DNA of 6,977 nucleotides, taken from positions 1 through 6,977 of the forward strand of contig CAMCER010000038.1 of assembly GCA_945873875.1 (NCBI GenBank). The letters are read 5' to 3'. This DNA is from an uncultured Clostridia bacterium (lineage in GTDB: Bacteria; Bacillota_A; Clostridia; Peptostreptococcales; Anaerovoracaceae). The translations under genes and the position numbers were made by a program. Shown one piece after another: positions 4,436-6,977 of the stretch (its first letter is position 1; each line of letters opens with the position of its first letter). The notes below the pieces were generated by a model. It did not search any database and had not been told where the DNA came from. It saw nothing but the letters and a program-made list of their open reading frames with translations.

Positions 4436-6244
4436 ATGCTGAGCAGTAAAGAATATGAAGAAAAGATCGCCCGCGACAGAGCCTGGGCAGAAGGTATTTC
4501 CCAGAAAGTCAAAGACGATCCAAGGTTCTTTGTCAAGTACCGCGAGAGCCGTCCCATATACAACATAAAGCAGTTCATCGAATCAAGCGTTGAGACTTAC
4601 GGAAAAGACCACCCCTGCTTCTATCAGAAGTTCAAAAAAGGCGGGGAGTATGAGATGATCACATACGGCCAGATGCTGGATGATGTGAACAGCCTTGGGA
4701 CAGCACTGATCGACGCAGGATTAAAGGACAAACGCATATCCGTCATCGGCGAGAACTGCAGCCAGTGGGCAATCTCATATCTGGCAGTCTTGGCAGGAAC
4801 AGGCATCGTTGTTCCTCTGGACAAAGAACTCAAGATAGATGATATAAAGAACCTGCTCATCCAGGCCGAGGTCAGCGCAGTCATCTTCACTAAGAAATAC
4901 GAGAAGATGTTCAAAGAGATCATGGCGAGCGGCGAGACGAAGCTGGAGATGCTGATCTGCATGCAGGCTGAAGAGGACGCTGACGGCGTCACAGCCTGGA
5001 GACCTTTCATAGAAAAAGGAAAGAAGCTCATCGAAGAGGGAGACAGACGCTTCCTGGATGCTCAGATAGACAGCGAAGCCATGAGCGTGCTGCTGTTCAC
5101 GGCAGGCACCACAGGCGTTTCCAAGGGAGTAATGCTCTCACAGAGGAACCTTTGTCTGGACGTCATGGTATCGCCGACAGTGCTCCAGGTAAACGACTGG
5201 GATGTATTCTACTCAGTGCTCCCGCTGCACCATACATATGAGTGCACATGCGGATTCCTGGTGCCTCTGTACAAAGGCGCGGCCATAGCATACTGCGAAG
5301 GTCTGAAATACCTGGCCAAGAACCTTGGCGAGTGTCATCCTACCATGTTCCTGGGCGTTCCCGTGATGTTCGAGAAGATGTATAAGAAGATCTGGCAGAA
5401 CGTAAGGAAGCAGGGCAAGGAAAAGCTCCTGAAGAGAGTCATAAAGATCAACAGAGTCACGAAAAAGATCGGTATCGATCTTGGAAATATATTCTTCAAG
5501 CAGATAAGAGAAGTCTTCGGAGGGAAGATGAGACTGGTCATCTGCGGCGGCGCGGCCATCAATCCGGAAGTGCTGGACGGTATAAGGGATTTCGGTATCA
5601 ACGCGCTTCAGGGCTACGGCCTTACAGAGTGCGCTCCCATGGGAGCCCTGAGCCCGGACACAGCGCCTAAGTCGGCATCATGCGGCGTGGCGTTCCCTAC
5701 ATGCGGTATCGAGATAATAAATAAAGACGACGACGGCATCGGCGAGATCGTCCTTTCCGGCGAGAACGTGATGCTGGGATACTACAATATGCCTGAGCAG
5801 ACTGCGGAAGTCAAGATCGACGGTAAGTTCCACACAGGAGACCTGGGGTATCTTGATGACGAAGGCTACCTCTATATAACAGGCCGCCAGAAAAACGTCA
5901 TCATCACCAAGAACGGCAAGAACGTGTTCCCGGAAGAGCTGGAATACTATCTGGCCAACGTGGATCTGGTAGAAGAATCCATGGTATTCGAGGATCCCGG
6001 CGAATCAAAGGACGACACCGTCATCATGGCGGCAGTCAAGCTGGACGCGGAAGAGCTGAAAGAAAGATGGCCTGAAGGCATCAGCAATGAAGACGCTGAG
6101 AAGGAACTGTGGAAAGAGATCGAGAAGATCAACGAATCCGTTCCGTTCTTCAAGAGGATCAGGAAAGTCATCCTCCGCGACAAGCCTTTTGAAAAGAATA
6201 CCGCAAACAAGATCAAGCGCTTTGCAGAAGGGAACAAGAGATAG
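4436..6244 (+). CDS. AMP-forming acyl-CoA synthetase (long-chain fatty acid-CoA ligase-like), paralog 2
   Basis: This 602-residue adenylate-forming enzyme is a divergent paralog of the synthetase just upstream, roughly half identical by eye over the N-terminal domain. Motifs: phosphate-binding loop TAGTTGVSKG at 222-231 (Ala in place of the usual first Ser), HHTYE at 265-269, CGGAA at 370-374, GYGLTE at 393-398, HTGDLG at 466-471 with Asp469, GRQKNVIITKNGKNVFPEE at 483-501 with Arg484, and the C-terminal NKIKR with Lys592 as the likely adenylation lysine. The known superfamily reaction is acid plus ATP to acyl-AMP, then transfer to CoA. Compared with paralog 1 it has about 26 extra N-terminal residues, charged and predicted helical (KEYEEKIARDRAWAEG), and the two differ around the region expected to line the acyl pocket (residues about 240-340). 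Paralogs kept side by side may handle different acids or form a heteromer; both ideas are inference. No signal or membrane segment is seen. Confidence 0.92.
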   Translation: MLSSKEYEEKIARDRAWAEGISQKVKDDPRFFVKYRESRPIYNIKQFIESSVETYGKDHPCFYQKFKKGGEYEMITYGQMLDDVNSLGTALIDAGLKDKRISVIGENCSQWAISYLAVLAGTGIVVPLDKELKIDDIKNLLIQAEVSAVIFTKKYEKMFKEIMASGETKLEMLICMQAEEDADGVTAWRPFIEKGKKLIEEGDRRFLDAQIDSEAMSVLLFTAGTTGVSKGVMLSQRNLCLDVMVSPTVLQVNDWDVFYSVLPLHHTYECTCGFLVPLYKGAAIAYCEGLKYLAKNLGECHPTMFLGVPVMFEKMYKKIWQNVRKQGKEKLLKRVIKINRVTKKIGIDLGNIFFKQIREVFGGKMRLVICGGAAINPEVLDGIRDFGINALQGYGLTECAPMGALSPDTAPKSASCGVAFPTCGIEIINKDDDGIGEIVLSGENVMLGYYNMPEQTAEVKIDGKFHTGDLGYLDDEGYLYITGRQKNVIITKNGKNVFPEELEYYLANVDLVEESMVFEDPGESKDDTVIMAAVKLDAEELKERWPEGISNEDAEKELWKEIEKINESVPFFKRIRKVILRDKPFEKNTANKIKRFAEGNKR

Positions 6245-6265
6245 CAAAGCTTAAGATATGCAGAT

Positions 6266-6319
6266 AAAAAGTCCGGAGAGGATGGGCGCTTTGCGGGTTT
6301 GTCCCGGGGCTTTCCGGAC
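6266..6319 (-). terminator. 10-bp stem hairpin with T5 tract on the minus strand, upstream of greA
   Basis: GTCCGGAGAG (6271-6280) pairs with CTTTCCGGAC (6310-6319), 10 bp with one G-U wobble. The 29-nt interior contains a second stem, CGGG-TTTGT-CCCG (6294-6306). AAAAA at 6266-6270 makes a T5 tract after the stem when read leftward, so it looks like an intrinsic terminator for minus-strand transcription. Read rightward it has no T-tract, but it may still end or stabilise the synthetase mRNA. The stem ends two bases before the greA -35 box. Confidence 0.55.
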
Positions 6320-6321
6320 GA

Positions 6322-6350
6322 TTGACAAAATTATCTGGTTAAACTATAAT
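6322..6350 (+). promoter_or_regulatory. Consensus sigma-A promoter of greA
   Basis: TTGACA (6322-6327), a 17-nt spacer and TATAAT (6345-6350) are an exact consensus match. Transcription would start near 6357, giving a leader of about 30 nt. It should drive greA and, by read-through, the next gene. Confidence 0.9.
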
Positions 6351-6387
6351 GTATCGGCGAAATACAGTCGAAAGGAGTTTTTAAGTA

Positions 6388-6867
6388 ATGGCTGAAGAAC
6401 AGGTTTTACTGACCCAGGAAGGGTACGACAAAATCGTAGCAGACCTTGAAGAACTGACTGCTGTAAGGAGAAAAGAGGTAGCAGAAAAGCTCAAGGACGC
6501 CATAGCACAGGGCGACATTTCTGAGAATGCAGACTACGATGCTGCCAAGAATGAACAGGCAGAACTGGAAGAAAAGATAAACAAACTGGAGAACATGATC
6601 CGCATGGCCAAGATCATCGAGCACACAGACGTGGACGAGTCTGTTGTCAGCGTAGGTCTCAAGGTCAGGGTCAAAGACATGGAAGATAAAGAAGAAGACG
6701 AATACGTCATCGTTGGCGCTACAGAAGCAGATCCATTCGCAGGAAAGATATCAAACGAGTCACCTGTAGGAAAGGCGCTTTTAGGACATAAAGTGGGACA
6801 GACAGTTCCTGTAGAAGTGCAGGAAGGTCTCATCGTAAAATACAAGATCTTATCAATAAGCAAATAG
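6388..6867 (+). CDS. greA: Transcription elongation factor GreA
   Basis: GreA rescues backtracked RNA polymerase by stimulating cleavage of the transcript's 3' end through the secondary channel. The 159-residue length is typical. Residues about 1-77 form the N-terminal antiparallel coiled coil, with the acidic tip GDISENADYDAAK at 42-54; Asp43 and Glu46 match the residues that coordinate the active-site magnesium. Residues about 85-159 form the FKBP-like C-terminal domain, with ISNESPVGKALLGHKVGQ at 121-138 being the family signature. The ATG follows AAAGGAG (6371-6377) at 10 nt. It has its own consensus promoter, so it is probably expressed independently of the synthetases. The following gene starts 82 nt later on the same strand. 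The assignment is secure. Confidence 0.97.
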   Translation: MAEEQVLLTQEGYDKIVADLEELTAVRRKEVAEKLKDAIAQGDISENADYDAAKNEQAELEEKINKLENMIRMAKIIEHTDVDESVVSVGLKVRVKDMEDKEEDEYVIVGATEADPFAGKISNESPVGKALLGHKVGQTVPVEVQEGLIVKYKILSISK

Positions 6868-6876
6868 CATGAAAAA

Positions 6877-6917
6877 GCCGCCGGGCTTTAGCGGCAGCCG
6901 GAAGGGCCGCAGGCGGC
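6877..6917. repeat. Alternative GC-rich hairpins between greA and the next gene
   Basis: GCCGCC (6877-6882), GCGGC (6891-6895), GCCGC (6906-6910) and GGCGGC (6912-6917) alternate in complementarity. Either two separate hairpins or one nested long hairpin can form. Read leftward, GCCGC-N9-GCGGC (6895-6877) is followed by TTTTT (6876-6872), a compact terminator-like unit for the minus strand. Rightward there is no T-tract, so read-through into the next gene is expected, perhaps attenuated. Confidence 0.5.
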
Positions 6918-6949
6918 AGAGCAAGCATAAAGAATCAAGAGGTTAGAAA

Positions 6950-6977
6950 ATGAGTGAAGTAAAGAAGAATCAGAACG
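6950..6977 (+). CDS. Start of the next gene (first nine codons); possibly lysS
   Basis: ATG at 6950 follows AAGAGG (6937-6942) with a 7-nt gap and reads MSEVKKNQN to the window edge. Nine residues are too few to recognise a family. Because lysyl-tRNA synthetase (lysS) often follows greA in Clostridia, and its N-terminus is commonly short and charged, lysS is the best guess. This rests on gene order only. Confidence 0.5.

Noticed and set aside
6868..6949. T-box or other tRNA-sensing leader ahead of the gene at 6950
   Set aside because: The gap is only 82 nt and lacks a recognisable T-box sequence or terminator with a T-tract.

Overview
The window looks like a chromosomal housekeeping segment from a low-to-moderate-GC anaerobic Firmicute, most likely class Clostridia. 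The signs are strong AGGAGG-type ribosome sites, sigma-A-type promoters, frequent AGA and ATA codons, a TTG start, a C_GCAxxG_C_C redox-type protein (a family common in anaerobes) and a GreA with the usual Firmicute acidic coiled-coil tip. Genus cannot be fixed from sequence alone.

The left part (1-1721) is read leftward. argC (N-acetyl-gamma-glutamyl-phosphate reductase) is followed after 128 nt by argJ (ornithine/glutamate N-acetyltransferase), which runs off the left edge at residue 183. Together they cover consecutive and recycling steps of arginine biosynthesis. A promoter for argC (TTGCAT-N17-TATAAT, minus strand) is overlapped by an ArgR/AhrC-like dyad, and the leader carries a GC-rich hairpin followed by TTTT. 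The argC-argJ gap holds three imperfect 20-bp tandem repeats, each able to form a hairpin.

The centre is a divergent intergenic region (1722-2070) followed by rightward genes: a 136-residue C_GCAxxG_C_C family protein of unknown function, then two tandem AMP-forming acyl-CoA synthetase paralogs of 582 and 602 residues. The first synthetase starts at TTG and has its own extended -10 promoter. The C_GCAxxG_C_C gene has a long putative leader in which one GGCAGGC element can pair with either of two downstream GCCTGCC copies, the second beside the ribosome site.

The right part has greA behind an exact consensus promoter (TTGACA-N17-TATAAT) and then the first nine codons of another gene, possibly lysS judging by the common greA-lysS order. 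Hairpins on both sides of greA have their T-tracts on the minus strand.

The protein-coding content is conventional, and I see no mobile element, CRISPR array, RNA gene, toxin-antitoxin pair or defence system. The points worth a second look are non-coding: the structured leader, the tandem hairpin repeats, and the minus-facing terminators around greA.
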